Source: Gonium pectorale
Taxonomy: Eukaryota; Chlorophyta; Chlorophyceae; Chlamydomonadales; Volvocaceae
NCBI GenBank assembly: GCA_001584585.1
Contig: LSYV01000013.1
Location: forward strand, 568,446-585,591
Reading direction: 5' to 3'
DNA length: 17,146 nucleotides
Shown here: positions 1-11,697 of the stretch, in pieces
Position numbering within the stretch: position 1 is the stretch's first letter
How the letters are laid out: every line of letters starts with the position of its first letter
Position numbers and translations under genes: made by a program
Notes under the pieces: generated by a model
What the model was told of the DNA's origin: nothing
The model's input: only the letters and a program-made list of their open reading frames with translations
The model's database searches: none

Positions 1-1
1 C

Positions 2-190
2 ACGGCGGCGGCGCTAGCCGCGCCGGTGGCGCCGGCGGCGCCGGCAGCTCCCGTCAAGAACGGGAACGGCTCGTCGAAGGTGGCGCCCGAGCCCGCGGCC
101 GCGCCAGTGCCGGCTCCGGCTCCGGCGGCAGCCGAGGGACCCAAGGTCCCCGTGGCTGTGTCGTCGGAGTCCGGGAATGAGAGCTCGTGA
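2..190 (+). CDS. C-terminal end of an Ala/Pro-rich protein (partial, starts left of window)
   Basis: An open frame runs from base 2 to a TGA stop at 188-190 and gives 62 residues. It is rich in Ala, Pro and Val, with a short KNGNGSSK stretch and a polar end (SSESGNESS). No domain is visible, so no function can be given. The piece looks like a disordered linker or tail. I chose this frame because its composition resembles ordinary low-complexity algal protein, and because a plus-strand poly(A) signal TGTAA follows at 1431-1435. Frame 1 is also open to a stop near 180 but gives a Gly/Arg-rich sequence more typical of an out-of-frame read. No splice acceptor is visible inside the segment, so the exon probably begins left of the window. 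Confidence 0.5.
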   Translation, partial: TAAALAAPVAPAAPAAPVKNGNGSSKVAPEPAAAPVPAPAPAAAEGPKVPVAVSSESGNESS

Positions 191-1450
191 AGGGGTTGGT
201 GAGGGAGTCTCCTCGTCACCACCGCCGTATTATCGCGAGGAGGGAGCGCGTGTGTACCCCACGGCTTCGAGGGCCCCGGCGATTGACGTAGGCGCTGTGG
301 GCCGACGAATACCGGTAGCTGCAGTGTCGCCTCGACGGAGGGAGAGAGAGGAGGGAGGCGCCGCAGCAAGGCGCTCATGTCGTGTAGAGGAACTGCGGAA
401 GGCGTCGTTGACGGTTATCATTTTTTTGCGATGCGGGTTCTGTTCGAGGTGTCGACTGTCGCCCCTCCTGCCAGGCGAGGGCTGCGGCTGCCAGAGGGGA
501 CGAAGGAGAGATACCTTTTGAGGGCGCCCAACCGAGCTGGGGCCAGCGCTTTGCTCAGAGCTTTTGAGAATGTTCGTATCTTGCACTCGGGGACGAGCTT
601 TTCCGCCGGGTAGGGCAGGCGCCAGCCCCCTCGCCGTTTCAGTTTTTCCCTGCGCCGCAGGGTGGCTTTGAATAACGTGGCTTGAAGGGGGCTATTCGGT
701 CGCAGGGAGTGTTGCGATGTTTGCCTGTTGGTCAGACTTGCGGAGTGGAGCGCCTCCGCTGTACGGGCCGCTTCAGCCGGGCCGCCGGGGGCGGTTGTTG
801 TGATGTATGCCTTGTATATGTTTGGCGTTTGACGGGGCTCAGTCCGGGAGAGCTCTCGCTTCACTGGGTTGGCGGGCCACTGGGTGCAGGGACGGCGGCC
901 ACGCGCTCCAAGTGCGCTTCGTTTGCATCCTGCGTGCCAGTACGGCAGGGCTCCTCTCTCCGGCGTAGGAGATACAAGTTCCCCTCCATCAGGGGTGCCA
1001 GGAGAGCAGTCGCGTGGCGGCACGCCCGCGGCTGCTGTTCCCGGTAGCAGCTGTGCAGTGAATGGTAGGGGGGCGTGTGTGCGCCTCACGGACGCATGGA
1101 CAGAGTGTTGCGTTGTCGGCGGGCCCCCACCGGCCCGCGTTGTTGCGTTGCAGGCATGCTTGGCCTGGGTTTCCAGGGTTGGCTCCGATGAGGATCCAAT
1201 GGATTCGAGCACGGTCATGGGGTCGGTGCGCATTCGTTGGAGGTGTGCGGTGCTGACAGTACGTGCGCTGCTGGCTTAGGATACGGCATCCTTGCGGGCG
1301 TGCACCGAATGTGACACGGCATGTATGGCGCACTCTTGTCCATATGCACGGTGACAGAGGAGCGGAACACCATGTGAGAGAGCGCGCGAGAGGATGCAAA
1401 GAAAGAAGACGAAGACCACGTAAAGACATGTGTAAGGCTGTGCACGGCAC
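191..1450 (+). other. Probable long 3' UTR of the left-edge gene
   Basis: This stretch follows the TGA at 188-190 and has no exon-like protein sequence on either strand. Long open frames occur on the minus strand (418-1233 and part of 989-2020), but they encode Arg/Cys/Pro-rich strings without motifs, which GC-rich noncoding DNA commonly gives. The first plus-strand TGTAA lies at 1431, so a 3' UTR of about 1.25 kb is the simplest reading. That is long but not extreme for volvocine algae. Confidence 0.4.
1431..1435 (+). terminator. TGTAA poly(A) signal candidate (left-edge gene)
   Basis: TGTAA is the usual poly(A) signal of Chlamydomonas nuclear genes. This is the first copy downstream of the stop at 188-190 on the plus strand. 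Cleavage would be expected roughly 10-20 bases later. The large distance from the stop keeps confidence modest. Confidence 0.4.
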
Positions 1451-2365
1451 TCCTCTGGAGAGGTTCTCCCCTGTTTTGCCCTTTGGCGTTGGCTGTTGGC
1501 ACGAGCAACGCCTCGCATGCACCGATCTGGCGTTTCGGTTATCGTAGGAACACAGCTGCCCATACGGCATTCGTAAAGACACCGACACCCCTTTATTTGC
1601 AACGAGCGCCGGGCCACCAGCGGGCCCACAGCCTGTTGCAAGGTTGCCGTCGTGTGCGGCTTGCCAGTCATCCTCCCGGCGCCCTTGCCAAGACTGCTCA
1701 CGCGTCGCATCCGGCCGACATCGTATGCAGCTGCGCATGTCAGCTAAGATTTGCGCCGGGTGGCACCGTCTAGAAGTCAAGCGGCCGCCACCCCCACCCA
1801 GCCTAACCCGTCGCATACCAGCCACAGTAACTTGCAGAGCTGCCGCCGCTGTCCGCGTCCCCCACCAGCCGTCCCCTTCCCGCCACGCGCCCTCCATCCC
1901 TTTATCGACGCCCAAGCTCCGATCAGCCCCAGGGTTGGTGCCCGCAAGCAACCAGCCGGCAGGCCCTCGGGCCCTGGTGGGACGGGCGGCGCGCATGAAG
2001 CTCCACGAGCGGTGCTCCAAGCCGGAGCAGCCGCGTGCAATCGCAGTCCCTTCGCCTATGCCCGTGCGTTTAGTGCGAAACTCGTCGTCCTATGTACATG
2101 TCGCAACGGGCGTCCCATGCGCCGATTGCTGGTGCTATCCTGGCAATCCATCCACAGCAGCTGCTGCCCCGTGGCGCCTCGCACGGCAGCCTCTTTCGGC
2201 TGCTGCCCTCCCCAGTGCCGTAACGGCAGGGTTTTTGGCACTTTCCCGGACGTGCCTGGCCCAGCCGCGCCAGCTGAGAATTAGACCCCCGAGCTCTCGT
2301 AGCGGAAGCGGTTGCCTTCAGACCTGCCGGACCGGCGGCTATCCGGTCCATCACTGACAACATGC
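1451..2365. other. Region between convergent genes; probably includes IFT25 3' UTR
   Basis: This lies between the proposed 3' end of the left-edge gene and the IFT25 stop codon. I see no convincing exon on either strand. No TTACA (minus-strand TGTAA) occurs between 1440 and 2366, so the IFT25 poly(A) site cannot be placed and may use a variant signal. Confidence 0.4.
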
Positions 2366-3414
2366 TTAGAACTCGTCCTCGAAGCCGCCGCCCCCGCCCG
2401 CAGCACCGCCGCTCTCCGGGCGCGATGCGTTGAATCCGGTCGCCGCGCTGCCGCCGTATCCCATGCTGGGCTGCCGCTGCATGCTGCCGTACCCCTGGTC
2501 CTCGTACGCCCCGTCGTCGTCGCCGCCAACGACGGACACCCTGTGCGAGGCGGACGGGAGGGCGGGCGGGGCGAGTGTTGCTGTGGGAATAGGAAATCGC
2601 GTCATGCGCATGTGCAACGAAGCGGGGTGTGTCCATTTGTGCTGAGAGTTCAGTAATGGCCGGAGGGTCCCAGGCGTGCAAAAACAGAGCGCAAACGGTA
2701 GGGGGAGCCCCGGCGGGTGTGACACAGGGAGCACGGCTCCCACCTCGCCCAGAAGTCTTTAACCAAGATTCTTTCAGTTATGTTATTGCAACGTGCCCTA
2801 GCTGTACATGGGTTTACATGGACATCGATGCCCTTATGTGTAATGTCGCCTGTGCTTGCCCCCACCTGTTCACCGTAGCGAACTCGCCGTGCCCCTGGAG
2901 GATTATGAATTTGAGGTACTTTGCCCGGATGTTGACCTGGTGCACCTCCGTTTGGAGGCGGTCCCCCCGGTTCGCGAGCTCTGTGGCGATGGGGGGGGGG
3001 GTAGGAGAGAGATTAGGTGTCCGCATACCCGCGCGCGAACCCGTGCCGCGTTCCACTCACTTACCGACTTCAAAGACTTTCTCGAACTGGTCCGGCTTCT
3101 CTTGATCACATTTTTCTACTGCTAGCTTGCGCACTGCGTGAAGGGCGATAGAGCGTAAGAGGCGGCATGTCGCTGAGGGCCTGCGCAAGTCCGCGAGCCG
3201 TGCTGTGCTACGTACCGTTCAAGGACAGCGTCGTTATTTTTGAGACGCGGATGCACGAGTCCAGCTTCAGCACGAACTCTTGGGGAAACATGCCCGTCGT
3301 TACCCAGAACGTGTTGTCCTTCCCGTCGAGCATATTCTCAGGTGGAAAGCGCTCGTCGCTGCAGGAGGCCATGACGATGAGGCCTCCATTCTCCTCGCGA
3401 GCAAAGTCCTTCAT
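2366..3414 (-). CDS. IFT25: Intraflagellar transport protein IFT25
   Basis: IFT25 (HSPB11 in mammals, FAP232 in Chlamydomonas) is a subunit of IFT complex B. It pairs with the small GTPase IFT27, travels in cilia, and is linked to BBSome cargo handling. Exons on the minus strand are 3414-3216, 3133-3065, 2980-2866 and 2540-2366, with introns of 82, 84 and 325 nt. All introns are GT-AG with agreeing phases, and the product is 185 residues. Residues 1-128 form the galactose-binding-like (discoidin) beta-sandwich: MASCSDERFPPENMLDGKD and FWVTTGMFPQEFVL near the N-terminus, and VHQVNIRAKYLKFIILQGHGEF before the last exon. The final exon encodes a Gly/Asp/Ser-rich tail ending GGFEDEF; the mammalian protein is shorter (about 144 residues) and lacks it. 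The ATG at 3414 is the first in frame next to the conserved MKDFARE. Identification rests on recalled family sequence and is strong. Confidence 0.95.
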
Positions 3415-3799
3415 GCTGAGTCTAGATAGGTCAAAGTTTTTGGAAGTGCGCCTGACAAGTACAGGCAGGACAGAAACAGTATAAGGTAGGCGCAAGGTTC
3501 AGAGGCTTCCGCTTTGAGCTGACTCTCTTGCCTTATGGACCCGCTGCGCCTTATAGGGTTGCTGCGGTCTGAAGAAGGACTATACGCATGCATACATGTA
3601 AACGTCAACGCTTGCAACCGGAGTTGGGAAGCTCTGTCCGTTGGTACTGTGGGGCCTTTCAGGCTTGACAGTCCGCAAAAATTCGCGAGCGGAACGTGAT
3701 AAGTGTAAAGCCTTTAACATGAACGCGCAGCCCTGCGCGCACAGCCCCGTGCAGTCAAGGCGTCACGCTTTCACGGCATATAGGCGCAAACCCACACGA
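3415..3799 (-). promoter_or_regulatory. IFT25 5' UTR and promoter interval
   Basis: This is the short space between the IFT25 start codon and the proposed 3' end of the NUO5 gene, both on the minus strand. No exon is visible. The IFT25 promoter must lie here or overlap the NUO5 3' UTR. Confidence 0.45.
3549..3556 (-). promoter_or_regulatory. TATA-like element upstream of IFT25
   Basis: On the minus strand this reads CTATAAGG, about 135-142 nt upstream of the IFT25 ATG at 3414. Placement and orientation suit a TATA box with a start site roughly 25-30 nt downstream. A second, weaker TATAC lies closer to the ATG near 3479-3483. This is sequence resemblance only. Confidence 0.3.
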
Positions 3800-4343
3800 G
3801 GTGTCACTGGCCCTGACAATTACACCGACTGCCTCCACTACTCACAGCGGTAACGCACATCCGGCTGTCCGGCCTCTACCAGCATATACACACCCCACCC
3901 GCCAGAAGTCCCATAACACACGCGTTAGAAGTTAACCAGAATGCGAAACCCGCCGCCACATAGGTTGTACTGATCCACACCTGCGGCCACAAGCGCAGAT
4001 TTTTGGATCCACGCCTTCGTGTAACCTACAGCGCCGGCCTCACACCCTACACGCCGGTGTCTTATACTTCGCACGCCGCCCCAGGAACGCCCCCATAGAA
4101 AGCCCTCACACACCCACAACGCACTGATAAGCCATCAGCGACCGCCACCGGCGTAGCCGGCACATCAGCCGCTCTTGAGCGGCCGCTACCCCTGCCGCCG
4201 CTGCTTCGTACAACCTACCACCAGCGGAGCGCGCCTTAAGCCCGGGCCACGCTGGACCCCAGGCTCCGCGCTGCTCCTGCACTCCACAACACCACGACCA
4301 CCACCAGCCCTGTGCGACCACCACGGCATCTGCGGTCCGCGTA
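3800..4343 (-). other. NUO5 3' UTR
   Basis: This follows the NUO5 TGA at 4346-4344 and runs to just past the minus-strand TGTAA at 3824-3820, about 540 nt. No coding signal is seen in it. Confidence 0.5.
3820..3824 (-). terminator. TGTAA poly(A) signal candidate (NUO5)
   Basis: TTACA on the plus strand reads as TGTAA on the minus strand, 520 nt after the NUO5 stop. It is the best poly(A) signal in the correct orientation before the IFT25 gene. Confidence 0.5.
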
Positions 4344-6616
<2,273 letters not shown>

Positions 6617-7779
6617 TCTGCAAGAGGTGCGCACTGCTCGCGGAAACGGCTCTACCGCAGCTACTAGCCGCCCCTATAGGCCACGCTCGGAATGTCAGCT
6701 GACTGTAACCTACGGGCGGCAACCGCAAGCCTGGGAGCACACCGTGGCGTACGGCAGGCGGACAACCACCTTACCAACCACCGCACGAGTATGGGAGTCG
6801 TGTCCGCTCTTCACTTCCCACCACTAAAGACTCCAGGCACGCATGCTGGGACATCAAAGATAGCTAGCCAGCCTGGCGCCCGTCCTCGACTCCCCGCCAC
6901 CTTTCCTCAGGAACATCGTCGCGTGACCCCTGGGATGGGCTCTGTTCACCGGTCCACTGGAGCACACGCCTCCGCGTGAATACTTGATTTCCCATTTGAC
7001 TTCTGGCCGCAGTCACTGGGAAAGAAACGTCTGAGTGCGCCTCCCCCAAGCTTGGTTAGTACCCCAAATCAGGAAGGTCAGGATCGGGCCTGGACGAGGG
7101 TTCCCTGGCGCGCACGGCGAATGGGCTCTCCACCGTTCTCTGCGACGACGATGCCATGATCAGCATGCGGCATGTCAAGTGCTACATAATCTTAAGTCCT
7201 AAGCGGAGCGCTGGACTGGGCAGATGTTCGGTCGCGCCAACACCTGGCAACGTGACCAGGGCTGGGGCCTGGGGCGGGCCAATCGGGGCTTGCATCTTGT
7301 CAGGGCCCAAAGGTGGCCCGTGTCAATTCTCGGCACCGCCCTTACCCATCCGACCAGCATCCGACAGTGTTGCCGTCTCCCAAGACGGCCGGCTTCTGCA
7401 ACGCAAGGCCCGGCATCCAACGGCACGTGCCGCACTGTCCGCACGGCGCGAGCGGGACGCGCGGTGCCGCCAGCAGCACAGCAGCCCGAGGACCAGAGCG
7501 CGAGAGCCGTAGCCTCTGCTGAGGACGTAAGTGCCCCGTGCATTTAATGTGGTCTCCAAACGCAGAGTGCCGATGCATCCAAACACAGCGTACGGATGTC
7601 CTTCCTCGCTGTCCTTTTGCACAACTGTTTGATCATGGCATCATGCATATAGGAACACATCAGTACGGCATTGTGGCTGCCTGAATACCTTCGCGCGTTG
7701 GGGCGTTCAGAGCTCCCGAGCGACTGGGGCGCGTAAGCCGTATGCACAGGTGCTCAAAACAACGATCTCGATACCAGGG
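6617..7779. other. Intergenic: NUO5 promoter side, no gene recognised
   Basis: This is about 1.16 kb between the NUO5 start codon and the 3' end of the next minus-strand gene. Several open frames of 60-118 codons exist on both strands, but none shows a recognisable motif or fits a spliced model. The NUO5 5' UTR and promoter should lie at its left end. I saw no clear TATA box; TATAG near 6675 is weak. Confidence 0.4.
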
Positions 7780-8246
7780 GCTGATCACGCTTTACAGTAT
7801 GTTGGTCGCAGATTGAGGGCAGGCACGCCCTGACTGTACTCAATCCATGCAGAGGTACCGGTAGGCTCACAAGCCAACACACCTAGGACCCCGGGTGTTG
7901 CACCGGGTAGGTGGCGCTGGGGAACGACGAGCATCGAACACGAGCATCAGAGCACGACCGTGAAGAGACTCGACACGGACAGTCCCGGCGAGCTCCGCAC
8001 CGCACCGCACCGCATTCAAGGGCATCCGGCTACGACGATGAGCGGCACCGAGGTACAACTTCTCAGTGTACGTACATCACTAAGAGCCACAGGCCACTAC
8101 CCGAATCTGAGAGCACCCCGCCATCCTTTCCTGCCGGTAACAACCCACCCATCCCTTGTCTCGCCCCCGCCCCGGCGCCCACTCTCGCACGCGCTCCTTA
8201 AACACTGGCGCCCTCGGGCTTCACCCCGGCCGTGCCAAGCAGCCCC
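7780..8246 (-). other. 3' UTR of the unassigned 477-residue gene
   Basis: This runs from the TGA at 8249-8247 to just past a minus-strand TGTAA at 7796-7792, about 465 nt. It contains a short CCGCA tandem run near 7996-8016 and no coding signal. Confidence 0.5.
7792..7796 (-). terminator. TGTAA poly(A) signal candidate (unassigned gene)
   Basis: TTACA on the plus strand gives TGTAA on the minus strand, about 450 nt after the stop codon. Distance and orientation suit a volvocine 3' end. Confidence 0.5.
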
Positions 8247-11200
8247 TCACGCCTTGCGCGGCTGTCCCAGCGGCTTGAGGTACTTGGCCGCCAGCTGCTC
8301 CTGCGTCTTCTTGCGGTTGTCCAGGCAGCGCTGGTAGAGCTGGACCATGTAGGACTGCTGCTCCTCGGCGCTCACCTGCGTGCACCGCCGCAAGAGGAGG
8401 AGGGGGGAGGGGCGGGAGGGCGTCAGCGGCGACAGGCGGTAACGGGCCAGGGCGCGATAGCCCGGGAAGGGTGGGGAGGGGAGGGAGAGGGGGGAGAGGG
8501 GGGAGAGGATCTGGACGCAAGCGCCGCGGCACCGATGGACCGGCGGGCCGCTTGCGCGCAACGAAGGTTCGAAGAAGACGCAAAAGGCATGGCACGCGCG
8601 GGCGGGCGTGTGGGGCACCTGGGGCCTCCGCGCTGTCCCTAGCGAGACCAAGCTTGGCGGCAGGCCACGCCTCGGCGTCCACGACACCCTTGCGGCCATA
8701 CACCCCAAAGCGTTCCTCGGGTGTTTTGCTGTCCCTCCCCCCCCCCCCAAGCGTGCGCTGATAGTCCGCGGGTCCCGCTGTGGCACACTGCCCAAGCTGG
8801 CAACGCGAACGGAGCCCTGTCGCAGGCGGGAGCACAAGGAGCCGTGCGCAGGACGGCCACACGCAGACCCTCCCGACCCTGTAGCCCGGCTGGTTGCTGG
8901 GCTACCGTATGTCTGGCGCCGTGGTGCGTTGCGTCCTGTCCCACGCGCCCCACCTGCTTCACGGGCTGCCAGTGCTCGCTGCCGTCCTCCCCGAACTTGA
9001 GAGTGACAAGCTGGATGCGGTCCGTGTCCTGCACGCCGCGATCCTTGGGCTTGTACAGCCGGGTGATCATCGCGTCGTACTCGTCCTGCGGTACGACATA
9101 CGGCATACGGAGCTTGCACGACAAGTAGGGGATGTGCGCCCAGCGGGCGGTGCGGCACGAAGGCTACTACAGCAGCCGGGGCGGTGAGGGACGCATCAAC
9201 GAGCACCCTAGGCCCCCTCCCTCCCTCCTGCTCTCCGCACCCCGCGTCCACGTCTCCTCCTCGGCCGTTCCTCAATGACACGCCGCGCCTCCTCACCCCC
9301 CCGTGCCCCTCCCCCCCCCCTGCCGCACCGGCGAGAGCTTCTTGGTGTTGTACACGGTGGCCGCCCCCGGCATGATGTCCTTGGTGGCGTTGGGCCCGCC
9401 CTTCTCCTTGCTGTACTTGTCGATGTAGGCGTTGGTCATGCGCTCCAGCGCATCGCACAGCTCCTCGCCGCTGATGACCCGGCCCTGCGGCGTGGAGCGG
9501 AGGCAGCAGAGGTCACTCATATGCCACCCAAGGCGAGTAGCGCGCGCGTCGGGGGCATTCGAAAGCGAGGAGCCCGGGGGGGAGGGATTCGGGTCAGCGG
9601 CTGCATTCGGTCACCCGCTCTGTCGGGGTCAGTTCGTGGTTGGGTGGGCATGAACGCAGTCGACCGGCGTGCCGGGAACGTCATAGCCCTTTCGTGGAAG
9701 GGCTGCGTCGAGGGAACGGGCATGAAAGGATAAACGCGGGCTTGCCAGCAGCACTCCGCGGCAACTCGCGTGCGTGTGTGTTACGTATGCGTTGACGGAG
9801 GTGGTTGTGTTATGTATGCGTAACGGTATGCTCAAAACAGTTCTATCAGCGATAAAACAACCTAGCCGGCAGCCCTTAAGCCCGACCCAGTCCAGTGACC
9901 CGCTACGTACTTCACGCTGGGGCGCTGGTGTGTGTGCTAACGTTACTCGCTGGACACCCCGTGCATGGCCAGGGCGTCTTGGCGGACACAGTGCCATGCT
10001 CACCGACTTGGGCAGCTTGTAGGTGCCAGTCAGCCAGGGCCCGGTCTTGGTCTTGGAGGGCGAGGGCGGCTGCATGTTCATATGGCGGATGTCCTCGTTC
10101 GGCTGCGGCCGGGAGGGCTTCTCGGCCGCCGCAGGCGGGGCGGCCTTCTCAGACTTGACGCTGGCGTTGGAGGCGGAGGGCCGGCGCTCCGGCTCCGCGG
10201 GGGCGGCGTCGGCGGCGGGCTCGGCGTCCGCCGGGGCCTCCTCCGGCTCGGCGGCGGGGGCGGCGGATTTGTCGGACTTCTGGGAGGGCGAGGGCGAGGC
10301 CTTGGGGCGCGACTCGCTCACGGCGCTGCCCTGGCGGGAGCGAATGACCTGCAAGGGCAAGGACGGATGGAGGGAGGGAGGAACTTGATAAGGCGGAGTG
10401 GGGCAGCGGGCAGAGAATGAGAGGCGGGCAGGGATGGGCACTGAAAAGGAGCCGGGGAGGGCAAAACGGGGGGAACTGGTGGATGGCGCGTGGAGCCGCT
10501 CCATAGAGATGGCTACCAGCGCAGCGCAGCGATGGCCCGTTCGGGCAGCCCTGGGGAAATCGGGGGGTCGTGACACCGTTTCCCGAGGAAACGGCATACC
10601 CCACGCCTGCCTCGCATCCAACGCAAGCCCAGATCGCAGCTCCTGAAGCGCGAGGGGCCCGGCCGTCAGCAAGACCCCCTCCCGCGGGCTCTAGGCAGGG
10701 GGGCAAAAGACGAGGTCCCAGCCACCGCGGTGCCGGCGTGTGTGCAGGTGGTACGACACACGCCCTGCTTCGCGGCGCAAGGCACTGTTGCGGGTAAAAT
10801 GCCAGAGATTCTTTACCGGTATCCCGCACCCCCTATCCCACCATAGTGTTTCATAGTCCGCCCATAGGTCATCCTCCAGCCTCTGCCCGACCGCAACCTG
10901 CGCCTGTGTAACCTCCTACCCGGTGTCGGGTCGACAACTCGCGCACACAGACGCGGCCTCCTTACCTCGCGGGCCTGCTCCTGCGCCATGGCGTCCACCT
11001 CAGCATGCGCCTCCGCCGCGTCAGGGGCGTTGATGTCCGTGATCACGTCGGGGTGGTGCTCGGGCGCCGCCTCCTCGCCGCCCTCTGGCGCGGGAGCCTC
11101 GCCCTCCTCGCGGACCTTGATGGATGAGCGCGCCGAGCCGGGGGCCGAGGCCTTCGAGGCCCCAGCCGCGCTGTGGCTTGAAGCCGGTCGCGAACCATCG

Positions 11201-11697
11201 CCGCCGGCGGGGATGGCGGAGGCTGGCCGGGAGCCGTCTCCGCCGGCGGGGACCGCGGAGGCCGGCCGGGAGCCATTGCTCCCGGCGGGGACGGCGGAGG
11301 CCGGCCGGGAGCCATTGCTGCCGGTCGGGACTGCGCTGCGAGGGCGGCTGGAGGGCGGCCGCGACCCGTCGCCTGCGGGCTCGGCCTCGGCCTCGGCCTC
11401 AGGTGCGGCGTCACCGTCTCCTGCGTCCTCCCCCTCAGCACCGCCGCCCTCCGCGTCGTCCCCCTCAGCGTCGCCCGCTCCCTCCTCGGCCTCGCCAAGG
11501 TCATCGTCTGCGTTGAGCGCCGAGCCGACGCTCACGGGGCGAATAACATCGGCGTCACCCTCGTCGGCCTCTCCGGCCTCCTGCAGAAAGGTTTCGGTTG
11601 GGGGAGCGATCAGGCAGAGAACGAGAGGGGAACCCTCCCGGAATGTCGAGGGCAACGCTGCGCTTACCACGGGAGCCACCTCATTGTCGTCGGCCAT
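8247..11697 (-). CDS. Unassigned 477-residue protein: acidic disordered N part, Leu-Tyr motif C part
   Basis: I do not recognise this gene. Minus-strand exons are 11697-11668, 11580-10966, 10348-10004, 9484-9329, 9112-8954 and 8375-8247; introns are 87, 617, 519, 216 and 578 nt, and all junctions are phase 0. The start ATG at 11697 begins MADDNEVAPV. Residues 11-320 are Ala/Glu/Asp/Pro/Ser-rich with a 13-residue repeat (about 89-144) and a Ser/Lys-rich stretch, so probably disordered. Residues about 320-477 look folded or helical: TGPWLTGTYKLPKS, ISGEELCDALERMTNAYIDK, DEYDAMITRLYKPKDRG, then MVQLYQRCLDNRKKTQEQL and a basic end. The two Leu-Tyr blocks recall helical motifs of some protist flagellar proteins, but that is only a memory-level resemblance. 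Exon 5 uses an AAG acceptor (see findings). No signal peptide or membrane segment is seen. Confidence 0.8.
8466..8509 (+). repeat. Polypurine tract (polypyrimidine in the sense strand of intron 5)
   Basis: This is a run of almost only G and A (GGGAGGGGAGAGG-type units). In the minus-strand transcript it is a C/T tract about 90-135 nt before the acceptor of the last exon of the unassigned gene. It may help splicing and could form a triplex or G-quadruplex in DNA. Confidence 0.6.
9777..9821. repeat. Two 16-bp direct copies (TGTGTTAYGTATGCGT) inside an intron
   Basis: The copies at 9777-9792 and 9806-9821 differ at one base and are offset by 29 bp. They lie in the 519-nt intron 3 of the unassigned gene. 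No function is evident. Confidence 0.7.
11181..11345 (-). repeat. 39-bp coding minisatellite, about four units
   Basis: Unit boundaries (CCGGCGGGGA-like on the plus strand) fall at 11204, 11243, 11282 and 11321, exactly 39 bp apart, with a degenerate part-unit on the left. Each unit encodes 13 residues in exon 2 of the unassigned gene, of the form GSRPASAVPAGGD or GSRPASAVPAGSN. The period is a multiple of three, so unit gain or loss keeps the frame. Confidence 0.9.
11581..11667 (-). other. 87-nt intron 1 of the unassigned gene, open in frame
   Basis: It has donor G|GTAAGC and acceptor TTTCTGCAG after a pyrimidine-containing stretch. It is 29 codons long with no stop, so retention would insert 29 residues after residue 10. 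The retained sequence (LVLCLIAPPTETFL) is hydrophobic and unlike the acidic protein around it, which supports intron status. Confidence 0.75.

Noticed and set aside
418..1233. 271-codon minus-strand open frame
   Set aside because: Pro/Arg/Thr-rich with no recognisable motif, antisense to the probable 3' UTR of the left-edge gene.
989..2020. 343-codon minus-strand open frame
   Set aside because: It is rich in Arg, Cys, Gly and Trp without any motif. GC-rich noncoding DNA gives such frames often, and nothing supports splicing or start context.
8247..9458. 403-codon open frame on the minus strand across introns and exons of the unassigned gene
   Set aside because: Much of it reads intron sequence or a shifted frame and is Arg/Gly/His-rich. 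The spliced model with consensus sites gives more protein-like sequence; only the last exon shares this frame.
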